From positions 1 to 20,359 of the forward strand of contig VBCQ01000295.1 of NCBI GenBank assembly GCA_005882155.1: a stretch of DNA of 20,359 nt, given 5' to 3'. This DNA is from Betaproteobacteria bacterium (GTDB taxonomy: Bacteria; Pseudomonadota; Gammaproteobacteria; Burkholderiales; Burkholderiaceae_C). The position numbers and the translations under genes are program-made. The notes beneath the pieces were generated by a model. That model did not search any database, was not told where the DNA came from, and was given only the letters and a program-made list of their open reading frames with translations. Below, piece by piece: positions 7,573 through 15,958 of the stretch (position 1 is its first letter; every line of letters begins with the position of its first letter).

Positions 7573-8616
7573 TCACTCTGACGTGAAGATCGAACCCAAG
7601 CGCTCCATCCGTTCGAGCGCCATGCCGCAACCGCGCACGACGCAGGTCAGCGGGTCTTCGGCCACCAGCACCGGCAAGCCGGTCTCTTCGGCGAGCAGCC
7701 GGTCGAGGTCGCGCAACAGCGCGCCGCCGCCAGTCAGCATCATGCCGCGCTCGGCGATGTCGGCACCGAGTTCGGGCGGGGTCTGTTCCAGGGCATTTTT
7801 CACGCTGGAGACGATCTGGTTCAGCGGGTCGGTCAGCGCTTCGAGGATCTCGTTGCTCGAGATCGTGAAGCTGCGCGGCACGCCTTCGGAGAGGTTGCGG
7901 CCCTTGACCTCCATCTCCTTGACCTCGGAGCCGGGAAAGGCGCTGCCGATGCTCTTCTTGATCGACTCTGCCGTCGGCTCGCCGATCAGCATGCCGTAGT
8001 TGCGGCGGATGTAGTTGATGATCGCTTCGTCGAACTTGTCGCCGCCGACGCGCACGCTGCCCTTGTAGACCATGCCGCCGAGCGAGATCACGCCGACCTC
8101 GGTCGTGCCGCCGCCGATGTCGACGACCATCGAGCCGCTGGCTTCGGACACCGGCAAGCCGGCGCCGATCGCCGCGGCCATCGGCTCTTCGATCAGATAG
8201 ACCTCGCTCGCGCCAGCACCGAGCGCGCTCTCGCGGATCGCGCGGCGCTCGACCTGCGTCGAGCCGCAGGGCACGCAGATGATGATGCGCGGGCTCGGCT
8301 TGAGCACCGAGCGCGGATGGACCATCTTGATGAACTGCTTGAGCATCTGCTCGGTGACGGTGAAGTCGGCGATGACGCCGTCTTTCATCGGCCGGATCGC
8401 TTCGATGTTGCCCGGCACCTTGCCGAGCATCGCCTTCGCTTCGGCGCCGACCGCCTGGATGGTTTTCTTGCCATTGGGCCCGCCTTCGTGGCGGATGGCG
8501 ACGACCGAGGGCTCATCGAGCACGATGCCTTTGCCGCGGACGTAGATCAGCGTGTTGGCAGTGCCGAGATCGATGGCGAGGTCCGTCGAGAAGTAGCGAC
8601 GAAAAGATCCGAACAT
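7573..8616 (-). CDS. mreB: Rod shape-determining protein MreB (actin-like)
   Basis: MreB is the bacterial actin that forms membrane-bound filaments and positions the elongasome. The 347-aa length is standard. The actin/Hsp70 nucleotide-binding signatures are visible: phosphate 1 at DLGTANTL (D16 onward), the LIEEPMAAAIGAG stretch (about 141-153), phosphate 2 at DIGGGTTEV (D166 onward) and the adenosine-binding MLTGGGALL near the C-terminus. The N-terminal FGSFRRYFS patch is the expected amphipathic membrane-binding segment. The ATG at 8616 is the natural start, although no clear Shine-Dalgarno sequence precedes it. It is the first gene of the minus-strand elongasome operon and divergent from gatC. 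The stem-loop behind it suggests that it is made in excess over mreC/mreD. Confidence 0.98.
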   Translation of the reverse strand: MFGSFRRYFSTDLAIDLGTANTLIYVRGKGIVLDEPSVVAIRHEGGPNGKKTIQAVGAEAKAMLGKVPGNIEAIRPMKDGVIADFTVTEQMLKQFIKMVHPRSVLKPSPRIIICVPCGSTQVERRAIRESALGAGASEVYLIEEPMAAAIGAGLPVSEASGSMVVDIGGGTTEVGVISLGGMVYKGSVRVGGDKFDEAIINYIRRNYGMLIGEPTAESIKKSIGSAFPGSEVKEMEVKGRNLSEGVPRSFTISSNEILEALTDPLNQIVSSVKNALEQTPPELGADIAERGMMLTGGGALLRDLDRLLAEETGLPVLVAEDPLTCVVRGCGMALERMERLGSIFTSE

Positions 8617-8821
8617 GGTGTTTGTATTGGGCGTTCAGCAGGCTGTGAGCAAATGGCCGCGCCCAGCTGCTGCGCGCCTGAAACATGAGGACACAGGACC
8701 GCCGGAAAGCCGCCGAACCCTGAGTTCACAGCGGCTGCCGAGGGTTGTGGATAACCGAAGATAATACCCGATCACCCATGGTTTACGACCCATGGTAAAG
8801 GTCCAAAAGCACGCATTTTCC
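8617..8821. promoter_or_regulatory. Divergent mreB/gatC intergenic region
   Basis: These 205 bp must hold the promoters of both the elongasome operon and gatCAB. I see no convincing -35/-10 pair. A gataat hexamer at 8760-8765 reads tattatc on the other strand and is the best -10-like element, but no matching -35 lies at 16-18 bp. The region also holds a perfect DnaA box (8746-8754), a 9-bp direct repeat (8774-8782 and 8788-8796), and short inverted repeats agccgc/gcggct (8708, 8731) and aaccct/agggtt (8716, 8741). Confidence 0.55.
8746..8754 (-). promoter_or_regulatory. Perfect DnaA box (TTATCCACA on minus strand)
   Basis: The plus strand reads tgtggataa, the exact reverse complement of TTATCCACA, the high-affinity DnaA consensus. 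It lies 130 bp upstream of the mreB ATG. No second box was noticed nearby, so it is not an origin. It could be a DnaA regulatory or titration site, or a chance match to a 9-mer. Confidence 0.5.
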
Positions 8822-9121
8822 ATGGCATTAAGCTCAGACGATGTCAGCCGCATTGCCCACTTGGCGCGGCTCGAACTGCAAGCCGCCGAACAGGCCGCGA
8901 TGCTCGTGCAACTCAACGGCTTCTTCTCGATCGTCGAGCAGATGAGCGCGGTTGACACCAGCGGCGTCGAGCCGCTGTACACGCCGCTGTCGGCCGTGAC
9001 CGAAGTCGCCTTGCGGCTGCGTGACGATGTCGTCAGCGAAGCCGACCAGCGCGGGCTGAACCAGCGCAGCGCGCCGGCGGTCGAGGACGGGCTCTTCCTG
9101 GTGCCGAAGGTCATTGAATGA
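8822..9121 (+). CDS. gatC: Asp/Glu-tRNA(Asn/Gln) amidotransferase subunit C
   Basis: GatC is the small subunit that clamps GatA to GatB in the GatCAB tRNA-dependent amidotransferase. From the ATG at 8822 the protein is 99 aa, the normal length, starting MALSSDDVSRIAHLARLEL. Family hallmarks are the helical N-terminus (IAHLARLEL), the central DTSGVEPLYTPL and the C-terminal APAVEDGLFLVPKVIE. An in-frame ATG at 8792 would add ten residues (MVKVQKHAFS) without family support. Neither start has a good Shine-Dalgarno sequence, so the choice rests on length. The stop overlaps the gatA ATG as ATGA (9118-9121), indicating coupled translation. It is the first gene of gatC-gatA-gatB. Confidence 0.93.
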   Translation: MALSSDDVSRIAHLARLELQAAEQAAMLVQLNGFFSIVEQMSAVDTSGVEPLYTPLSAVTEVALRLRDDVVSEADQRGLNQRSAPAVEDGLFLVPKVIE

Positions 9122-10605
9122 AGCCGCTTCACGAGATGGGCGTGGCCGATCTCGGCCGGGCGCTCGATGCGGGTGTCGTGTCGAGCGTCGAAATCACGAA
9201 ACATCTGCTCGCGCGCGTTGCGAGTCACGAACAGTTGGGCGCGTGTTTGTGTACGGATCGCGACGCCGCGCTGGCGCAAGCGTCGGCTGCCGACGCGCGC
9301 CGCGCCGCCGGCGAGCGCGGTGCGCTGCTCGGCGTACCGCTCGCGCACAAGGACATCTTCGTCACTCGCGACCTGCCGACCACCGCCGGCTCGAAGATCC
9401 TCGCCGGTTATCGCAGCCCCTTCGATGCGACCGTCGTCGACCAACTCGCGCGCGCCGGTACGGTGACGCTGGGCAAACTGAACTGCGACGAGTTTGCGAT
9501 GGGGTCGAGCAACGAGAACTCGGCGTTTCGCGCCGTGCGCAATCCGTGGGATCCGTCACGCGTTCCGGGTGGCTCTTCGGGCGGCTCGGCAGCCGCTGTC
9601 GCGGCGCGCTTGTTGCCCGCGGCCACCGGCACCGACACGGGCGGATCGATCCGTCAGCCGGCGAGCTTCTGCGGCATCACCGGCATCAAGCCGACCTACG
9701 GCGTGTGCTCGCGCTACGGGATGATCGCCTTCGCGTCGAGCCTCGACCAGGCCGGCCCGCTCGCGCGCAGCGCCGAAGACTGTGCGCTGCTGCTGTCAGC
9801 GATGAGCGGCTTCGACGAACGCGATTCGACCAGCGCGCCACGCCCGCCGCAAGACTTCCACGCCGAGATGCTGAAGCCGCGCGACGGCGCGAGCGCAGGC
9901 CAGCCGCTGAAGGGCCTGCGCATCGGCTTGCCGAAGGAATTCTTTCCGGCCGCGCTCGCCGCCGATGTCGACGGCGCCGTGCGCAGCGCGCTGCGCGCGC
10001 TCGAAGAGCTCGGCGCGACGCTCGTCGACGTGAGCCTGCCGCGTACCGAGCTGTCGATTCCCGTGTACTACATCATCGCGCCGGCCGAAGCATCGTCGAA
10101 CCTGAGCCGCTTCGACGGCGTGCGCTTCGGCCATCGCGCGGCGAAGTACGCCGACCTGCTCGACATGTACAAGAAGACCCGCGCCGAAGGCTTCGGAGCC
10201 GAGGTCAAGCGCCGCATCATGATCGGCACCTATGTGCTGAGCCACGGCTACTACGACGCCTACTACCTGCAGGCGCAAAAGCTGCGCCGCATGATCGCCG
10301 ACGATTTCCAACACTGCTTCACCCAATGCGATCTGATCGCCGGCCCGGTCGCGCCGACGGTCGCGTGGAAGCTCGGCGACAAGACCGACGACCCGGTCGC
10401 GGCTTACCTCGCCGACATCTTCACCTTGCCGGCCAGTCTTGCCGGCTTGCCGGGCATGAGCGTGCCGGCGGGCTTCGGCGACGCCGGCATGCCGGTCGGC
10501 CTGCAATTGATCGCCAACTATTTTCAAGAGGGCGCACTGCTGCACGCGGCCCACGCATTCCAGCGCTCGACCGACTGGCACGCGCGCGCGCCGGCGGGGT
10601 TCTGA
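9118..10605 (+). CDS. gatA: Asp/Glu-tRNA(Asn/Gln) amidotransferase subunit A
   Basis: GatA is the amidase that releases ammonia from glutamine and feeds it to GatB for conversion of Glu-tRNA(Gln) (or Asp-tRNA(Asn)) to the amide form. The 495-aa protein carries the complete amidase signature. The Ser-cisSer-Lys triad corresponds to Lys78 (LAHKDIF), Ser153 (GGSSGGSAAAVA) and Ser177 (GTDTGGSIRQPAS), one residue offset from the S. aureus GatA numbering that I recall. The ATG overlaps the gatC stop, with aagg 8 nt upstream inside gatC. The gatB ATG follows its stop after 2 nt. Nothing unusual is seen. Confidence 0.98.
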   Translation: MKPLHEMGVADLGRALDAGVVSSVEITKHLLARVASHEQLGACLCTDRDAALAQASAADARRAAGERGALLGVPLAHKDIFVTRDLPTTAGSKILAGYRSPFDATVVDQLARAGTVTLGKLNCDEFAMGSSNENSAFRAVRNPWDPSRVPGGSSGGSAAAVAARLLPAATGTDTGGSIRQPASFCGITGIKPTYGVCSRYGMIAFASSLDQAGPLARSAEDCALLLSAMSGFDERDSTSAPRPPQDFHAEMLKPRDGASAGQPLKGLRIGLPKEFFPAALAADVDGAVRSALRALEELGATLVDVSLPRTELSIPVYYIIAPAEASSNLSRFDGVRFGHRAAKYADLLDMYKKTRAEGFGAEVKRRIMIGTYVLSHGYYDAYYLQAQKLRRMIADDFQHCFTQCDLIAGPVAPTVAWKLGDKTDDPVAAYLADIFTLPASLAGLPGMSVPAGFGDAGMPVGLQLIANYFQEGALLHAAHAFQRSTDWHARAPAGF

Positions 10606-10607
10606 CG

Positions 10608-12056
<1,449 letters not shown>

Positions 12057-12065
12057 CTGGGTGAA

Positions 12066-12791
12066 TTACTTGGATGCCGCCTTGCGCGGCGCCGGCGCCG
12101 ATGCCGCCGCCGCTGCGGCAATCACCGGTGCCCCGAGCGAGCCGGGGGGTGCACCGCTCCACAGCCTTCTCAATCGCGTGAGCTCGGCATCGAACAGCCC
12201 ATTGATGCGAACGATCTCCGACTCCTGGTTCTGAATCAGCGAGCGTTGCGCCTCGGTCGACGCATCGTTGGCGTCCATCGATTGCTTGAGCTTGGCCGGC
12301 AACGTGCGGCCCTTGTAGAACTCGGCTTCATCCTGCAGCGGCTTGCGCTCGGCGGCGAGTTCGGCGAGCCGCTTTTCTGACAATTGAACCGACTTGCGCA
12401 CGTCGTCGAGCGCGGCGTTGCGCGCCTTGTTGTGCGCCGCTTCGTTGGGAAAGCGAATCGCCAAGCTTCGGTCGCGACGCACCGCGTCCTGGTGCGCGGC
12501 CTGCTCGGCGGCGGCCTCGCGCTCGCGCGTCTCTTGCGCTGCGCGCTCCTCGGCAGTCAGCGCCGGCGGGACGACGCGCCTGACCGATCCATCTGGGTTC
12601 AACACGCGCTGATCACGCAGCGCACATTCGGGAATCAAGCGGTCCGACGTGTGTTTTCTGCCGTTCGCGTCGACGCAGGTGTAGATCGGGTTCGGTGCGG
12701 CTTGCGCGATGCCGGCCAACGCGAGCATGCCGATCGCGCACAGGCTCGCCGCATATTGGGCCCACATCGACATCACAGCGCGTTCACGCAT
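12066..12791 (-). CDS. Exported DUF4124 domain-containing protein
   Basis: This is a 241-aa hypothetical envelope protein. A Sec-type signal peptide is visible (ASLCAIGMLALAGIAQAA, cleavage probably after AQA near residue 32). A DUF4124-type module follows (PIYTCVDANGRKHTSDRLIPEC), a short domain common in proteobacterial envelope proteins and of unknown function. The centre (about 80-200) is charged and helical and probably forms a coiled coil; the tail is Ala/Pro-rich. The ATG at 12791 directly abuts the pyrE stop codon and has GGAG 5 nt upstream inside pyrE, so coupling to pyrE is likely. Internal ATGs at 12773 and 12767 are weaker choices. The two Cys in the module could form a disulfide. 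Confidence 0.88.
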   Translation of the reverse strand: MRERAVMSMWAQYAASLCAIGMLALAGIAQAAPNPIYTCVDANGRKHTSDRLIPECALRDQRVLNPDGSVRRVVPPALTAEERAAQETREREAAAEQAAHQDAVRRDRSLAIRFPNEAAHNKARNAALDDVRKSVQLSEKRLAELAAERKPLQDEAEFYKGRTLPAKLKQSMDANDASTEAQRSLIQNQESEIVRINGLFDAELTRLRRLWSGAPPGSLGAPVIAAAAAASAPAPRKAASK

Positions 12792-13469
12792 TCACACTCC
12801 GTATCGTCCACGGTAATCGGCGACTCGAGAAAAGTGAGCGCTCAAGCTCGGGTCGTCGGTGGAGCGCAGATACTGCAGCAAGTCCGTGAGCGTCGCAATG
12901 GCAACGACCGGCAGACCGTAGGCAGTCGTGAAGTCTTCAACGGCCGAATGTGCGGACAAGTTGTCATCCGGCCCGCCGCGTTCCATCCGGTCGAGCGCAA
13001 TCAGCACCGCGACCGGCTGCGCACCGGCGGTGCGGATCATCTCCACCGACTCGCGCTTGGACGCGCCGTCGGTGATCACGTCGTCGATGATGACGACGCG
13101 GCCGCGCAATGGCGCACCGACCATCAAGCCGCCTTCGCCGTGGTCCTTCGCTTCCTTGCGGTTGTGGCAGAACGGCACGTTGCGGCCGAGGTTCGCGAGC
13201 GCGATGGCAGTGCCGGCGGCGAGCGTGATGCCCTTGTAGGCAGGGCCGAACAGCATGTCGAACTCGACGCCCGACGCGAGCAATCGGCGCGCATAGAATT
13301 CTGCGAGACGGGTGAGCTTGGCGCCGTCGTCGAACAGGCCGGAGTTGAAGAAGTAGGGCGACAGCCGCCCGGCCTTGGTCTTGAACTCCCCGAAGCGCAG
13401 CACGCCCGACGCGACCGAGAACTTCACGAAGTCGCTCGCCAAGGTGTCGCCGGTCGCGGTCGGGTTCAT
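12792..13469 (-). CDS. pyrE: Orotate phosphoribosyltransferase
   Basis: PyrE converts orotate and PRPP to orotidine 5'-phosphate in de novo pyrimidine synthesis, in the cytoplasm as a dimer. The protein is 225 aa from the ATG at 13469. Family features are FGEFKTKAGRLSPYFFNSGLF at the N-terminus, the flexible catalytic loop with RKEAKDHGEGG, and the PRPP-binding motif RVVIIDDVITDGASKRES (DD at residues 129-130). The ATG is preferred over an upstream in-frame GTG at 13478 because GAGG sits 8 nt before the ATG and nothing suitable precedes the GTG. The stop abuts the DUF4124 ATG. The gene diverges from the exonuclease III gene, with start codons only 14 bp apart. Confidence 0.97.
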   Translation of the reverse strand: MNPTATGDTLASDFVKFSVASGVLRFGEFKTKAGRLSPYFFNSGLFDDGAKLTRLAEFYARRLLASGVEFDMLFGPAYKGITLAAGTAIALANLGRNVPFCHNRKEAKDHGEGGLMVGAPLRGRVVIIDDVITDGASKRESVEMIRTAGAQPVAVLIALDRMERGGPDDNLSAHSAVEDFTTAYGLPVVAIATLTDLLQYLRSTDDPSLSAHFSRVADYRGRYGV

Positions 13470-13470
13470 C

Positions 13471-13481
13471 GAGGACACCTC
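13471..13481. promoter_or_regulatory. Palindromic double Shine-Dalgarno site shared by pyrE and exonuclease III genes
   Basis: The sequence gaggacacctc is an inverted repeat (GAGG-aca-CCTC). On the plus strand GAGGA lies 8 nt before the GTG of the exonuclease gene. On the minus strand GAGG lies 8 nt before the pyrE ATG. The two ribosome-binding sites therefore overlap on opposite strands in the only 14 bp between the start codons. Confidence 0.6.
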
Positions 13482-13483
13482 AA

Positions 13484-14269
13484 GTGTTGCGTCTGGTCAC
13501 GTTGAATTTGAACGGCATCCGCTCGGCGGCGAACAAGGGCTTCGAGGCCTTCGCCGAGCGCGTGGCCGCCGATTGTATGGGCGTGCAAGAGGTCAAAGCG
13601 CAGGCCACCGACGTGGCCGGGCGCTTCGAGCAACTGGCCGGAATGCACGGCCATTTTCACTTCGCGCAGAAGAAGGGCTACTCGGGTGTCGGCCTGTACA
13701 CGCGCCACGAGCCGAGCGACTTGAAGCAAGGCATCGGCGAGGCCGAGTTCGACGCCGAGGGCCGCTATGTCGAGCTGCGCTACGACACGCCACAGCGCAA
13801 GCTGAGCATCATCAGCTGCTACTTTCCAAGCGGCTCCAGCGGCGAGGAGCGGCAGCAGGCGAAGTTCCGCTTTCTCGCGCTGATGGGCCCGCACCTGCGC
13901 GCGCTCAAGGGCAAGCGCGAGTTCATCTTGATGGGCGACATCAACATCGCGCACAAGGAAATCGACCTGAAGAACTGGAAGAGCAACCAGAAGAACAGCG
14001 GCTTCCTGCCCGAAGAGCGCGCGTGGTTGAGTCACGCGCTCGACAAGATCGGGCTTGTCGACGTGTTCCGCACCCTCAACCCGCACCCGGAGCAATACAC
14101 CTGGTGGAGCAACCGCGGCCAGGCGTGGGCGAAGAACGTCGGCTGGCGTCTTGACTATCACCTCGCGACGCCGGGCATCGCGTCGAAGGCGCTGCGCGAG
14201 CACATCTACCTCGAGCAACGCTTCTCGGATCACGCGCCGGTGGTGATCGACTACGACTTCACGCTGTAG
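13484..14269 (+). CDS. xthA: Exodeoxyribonuclease III / AP endonuclease
   Basis: This is a Mg-dependent DNA-repair nuclease that incises at abasic sites and removes 3' blocking groups in base-excision repair. The 261-aa protein shows the whole exonuclease III active site: Asn8/Asn10 (LNLNG), Glu36 (GVQEVKA), Tyr113 (SCYFPSG), Asp152 and Asn154 (MGDINIAH), Asp224 (WRLDYHL), and Asp249-His250 (SDHAP). The start is GTG at 13484 with GAGGA 8 nt upstream; the following TTG is an alternative. Some genomes carry two exonuclease III-type genes, so the symbol is by family. It is divergent from pyrE and followed after 50 bp by the AmpG-type gene. Confidence 0.96.
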   Translation: MLRLVTLNLNGIRSAANKGFEAFAERVAADCMGVQEVKAQATDVAGRFEQLAGMHGHFHFAQKKGYSGVGLYTRHEPSDLKQGIGEAEFDAEGRYVELRYDTPQRKLSIISCYFPSGSSGEERQQAKFRFLALMGPHLRALKGKREFILMGDINIAHKEIDLKNWKSNQKNSGFLPEERAWLSHALDKIGLVDVFRTLNPHPEQYTWWSNRGQAWAKNVGWRLDYHLATPGIASKALREHIYLEQRFSDHAPVVIDYDFTL

Positions 14270-14319
14270 GCGCGAACAATCAAACAACCATTCTGCGGGG
14301 CGGTTTCTAGAATGTCCGC

Positions 14320-15915
14320 ATGAGTTCTCCCGCCGCGTCCGCTGCAGCACCGTCACGCTACAGCCTCGCCGCGCTGCACCGGCTCGCGGTGGTCGCACTG
14401 CTCGGCTTCGCATCGGGCTTGCCGCTCGCGCTCACAGGGCAGGCGATGCAGGCGTGGCTCAGCGTCGAAGGCATCGACATCGCGACGATCGGTTTCCTGA
14501 GCCTCGTCGGTCTGCCCTACACCTTCAAGTTTCTGTGGGCGCCGCTGATGGACCGCTTCGAGCTGCCTTGGCTCGGCCGGCGCCGCGGCTGGCTGGTCCT
14601 GACGCAGCTGGCGCTCGCCGCGTCGCTGTTCTGGATGGCGAGCGTCTCGCCGAGCCAAGCGACACGCGCGTTCGCGCTGCTTGCCGTGCTCGTCGCGTTC
14701 GTCTCGGCGTCGCAGGACGTCGTCGTCGACGCGTACCGCACCGACTTGCTGGCGCCGCGCGAGCGCGGCCTCGGCTCGTCGCTCACCGTGCTCGGCTATC
14801 GCCTCGCGATGATCCTGTCGGGTGGCGTCGCCTTCATCTGGGTCGATCCGACGCAAGGCGGCGGCTGGAGCTGGCCCGAGGTCTATCGCTTCATGGCCTG
14901 GCTGATGATCGGCGCGGCCGTACTGTCGGCGCTGGTGCTGCCCCGGCTCGTCGCGGCGCCGGTGCCGGCCAGCGTCGCGCGGCGCGATGTGCTCGGCTTC
15001 GCCGCGGTGGTCGCTGCGGTCGCTGTCGGCGCCGCGTTGAGCGAGCGCTTCGGCCCGCGCGTCGCGAGCGCGCTGCTGTCGCCGCTGTTCGCTCGCAGCG
15101 ACATGGCGCCGGCGCTGCAAGCCAAATGGGTCGACCTCGCCGCGCTGATGCTCGGCATCGCGCTCACGCTGCCGCTCGCTGCCTGGGCGGCGCGCGCGGC
15201 GAAGTTCGAGACCCTGCTCGGCGGACTGCGCAGCTACTTCGCGCAGGACGGTGCCGCTGCGTTCCTCGCCTTCATCGTCCTCTACAAGCTCGGCGATGCG
15301 TTCGCCGGCTCATTGATGACGCCGTTCCTGCTGCAGGCGATGCAGTTCAGCACCGCCGAGGTCGGCGTGGTCAACAAGATCATCGGCCTGTGGCTGACGA
15401 TCGGCGGCGCGCTGATCGGCGGCGCGCTGATGCTGCGGCTCGGGCTGTGGCGCGCGCTGCTGCTGTTCGGCGTGCTGCAGATGGCGAGCAACCTCGGCTT
15501 CTGGTGGCTCGCGGTCAGCGGCAAGGGGCTGTTGCCCGGGCTGACGATACCGGCGTTCGACTGGGGCTTCGTCAAGCTGACCCACGACACTCCCGTCGAC
15601 GGCGGCCTGCTGCTGGTGATCGCTGCGGAGAACCTGTCGGGCGGAATGGGCACCGCCGCGTTCCTCGCCTTCCTGATGAGCCTGTGCAACCACCGCTTCA
15701 CCGCGACCCAGTTCGCGCTGTTGTCGGCCTTCGCATCGGTCGGCCGCGTCTGGGTCGGGCCGCTCGCCGGTGTGCTCGCCGAGTCGATCGGCTGGCCGAC
15801 CTTCTTCGTCGTTTCGACGATCATGGCGCTGCCCGCCTTGCTGATGCTGTGGTGGATGCGCGGCCCCGTGCGTGCGCTTGAATTCGACCCGGATGCGCCG
15901 CGGGTCGAGGACTGA
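14320..15915 (+). CDS. ampG: AmpG-family muropeptide permease (MFS transporter)
   Basis: This is an inner-membrane major-facilitator transporter. AmpG imports GlcNAc-anhydroMurNAc peptides for cell-wall recycling, and its activity sets the level of the AmpC-inducing signal where that system exists. The 531-aa protein has about 12-14 hydrophobic segments. The AmpG-like N-terminal signature GFASGLPLALTG and GLPYTFKFLWAPLMDRF with RRRGW is clear, as is the ASQDVVVDAYRTDLL stretch in the following helices. It is slightly longer than E. coli AmpG (491 aa), partly because of a central Ala-rich loop (about 215-260). The start at 14320 has no obvious Shine-Dalgarno sequence, and a 6-bp inverted repeat (cattct 14289 / agaatg 14309) lies just upstream. 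The M48 protease gene follows after 43 bp. Confidence 0.9.
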   Translation: MSSPAASAAAPSRYSLAALHRLAVVALLGFASGLPLALTGQAMQAWLSVEGIDIATIGFLSLVGLPYTFKFLWAPLMDRFELPWLGRRRGWLVLTQLALAASLFWMASVSPSQATRAFALLAVLVAFVSASQDVVVDAYRTDLLAPRERGLGSSLTVLGYRLAMILSGGVAFIWVDPTQGGGWSWPEVYRFMAWLMIGAAVLSALVLPRLVAAPVPASVARRDVLGFAAVVAAVAVGAALSERFGPRVASALLSPLFARSDMAPALQAKWVDLAALMLGIALTLPLAAWAARAAKFETLLGGLRSYFAQDGAAAFLAFIVLYKLGDAFAGSLMTPFLLQAMQFSTAEVGVVNKIIGLWLTIGGALIGGALMLRLGLWRALLLFGVLQMASNLGFWWLAVSGKGLLPGLTIPAFDWGFVKLTHDTPVDGGLLLVIAAENLSGGMGTAAFLAFLMSLCNHRFTATQFALLSAFASVGRVWVGPLAGVLAESIGWPTFFVVSTIMALPALLMLWWMRGPVRALEFDPDAPRVED

Positions 15916-15958
15916 GCGGCGCGGAACAAGCCCTCGATATTTCGACTCCGAGCATTTC

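Noticed and set aside
8617..8821. Replication origin, because of a DnaA box near conserved genes
   Set aside because: Only one box, no AT-rich unwinding element, and no dnaA, dnaN or other origin genes nearby.
9114..10607. Upstream extension of the gatB frame through gatA, suggesting a fused protein
   Set aside because: The extension is an Arg-rich shadow of gatA. GatB homology begins at MSSSPFIRGYEVVIGLETHAQL, right after the gatA stop.
12057..12065. Shared bidirectional terminator between gatB and the DUF4124 gene
   Set aside because: Only 9 bp separate the stop codons and no hairpin with a T-tract is visible there.
14289..14314. Promoter or operator before the AmpG-type gene (cattct/agaatg inverted repeat, tagaat as -10)
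   Set aside because: The arms are only 6 bp and no -35 element lies at the right distance, so it is too weak to call.
14454..15881. 475-codon frame inside the AmpG-type gene
   Set aside because: Arg-rich composition typical of a +1 shadow; the transporter frame has clear membrane segments and signatures.
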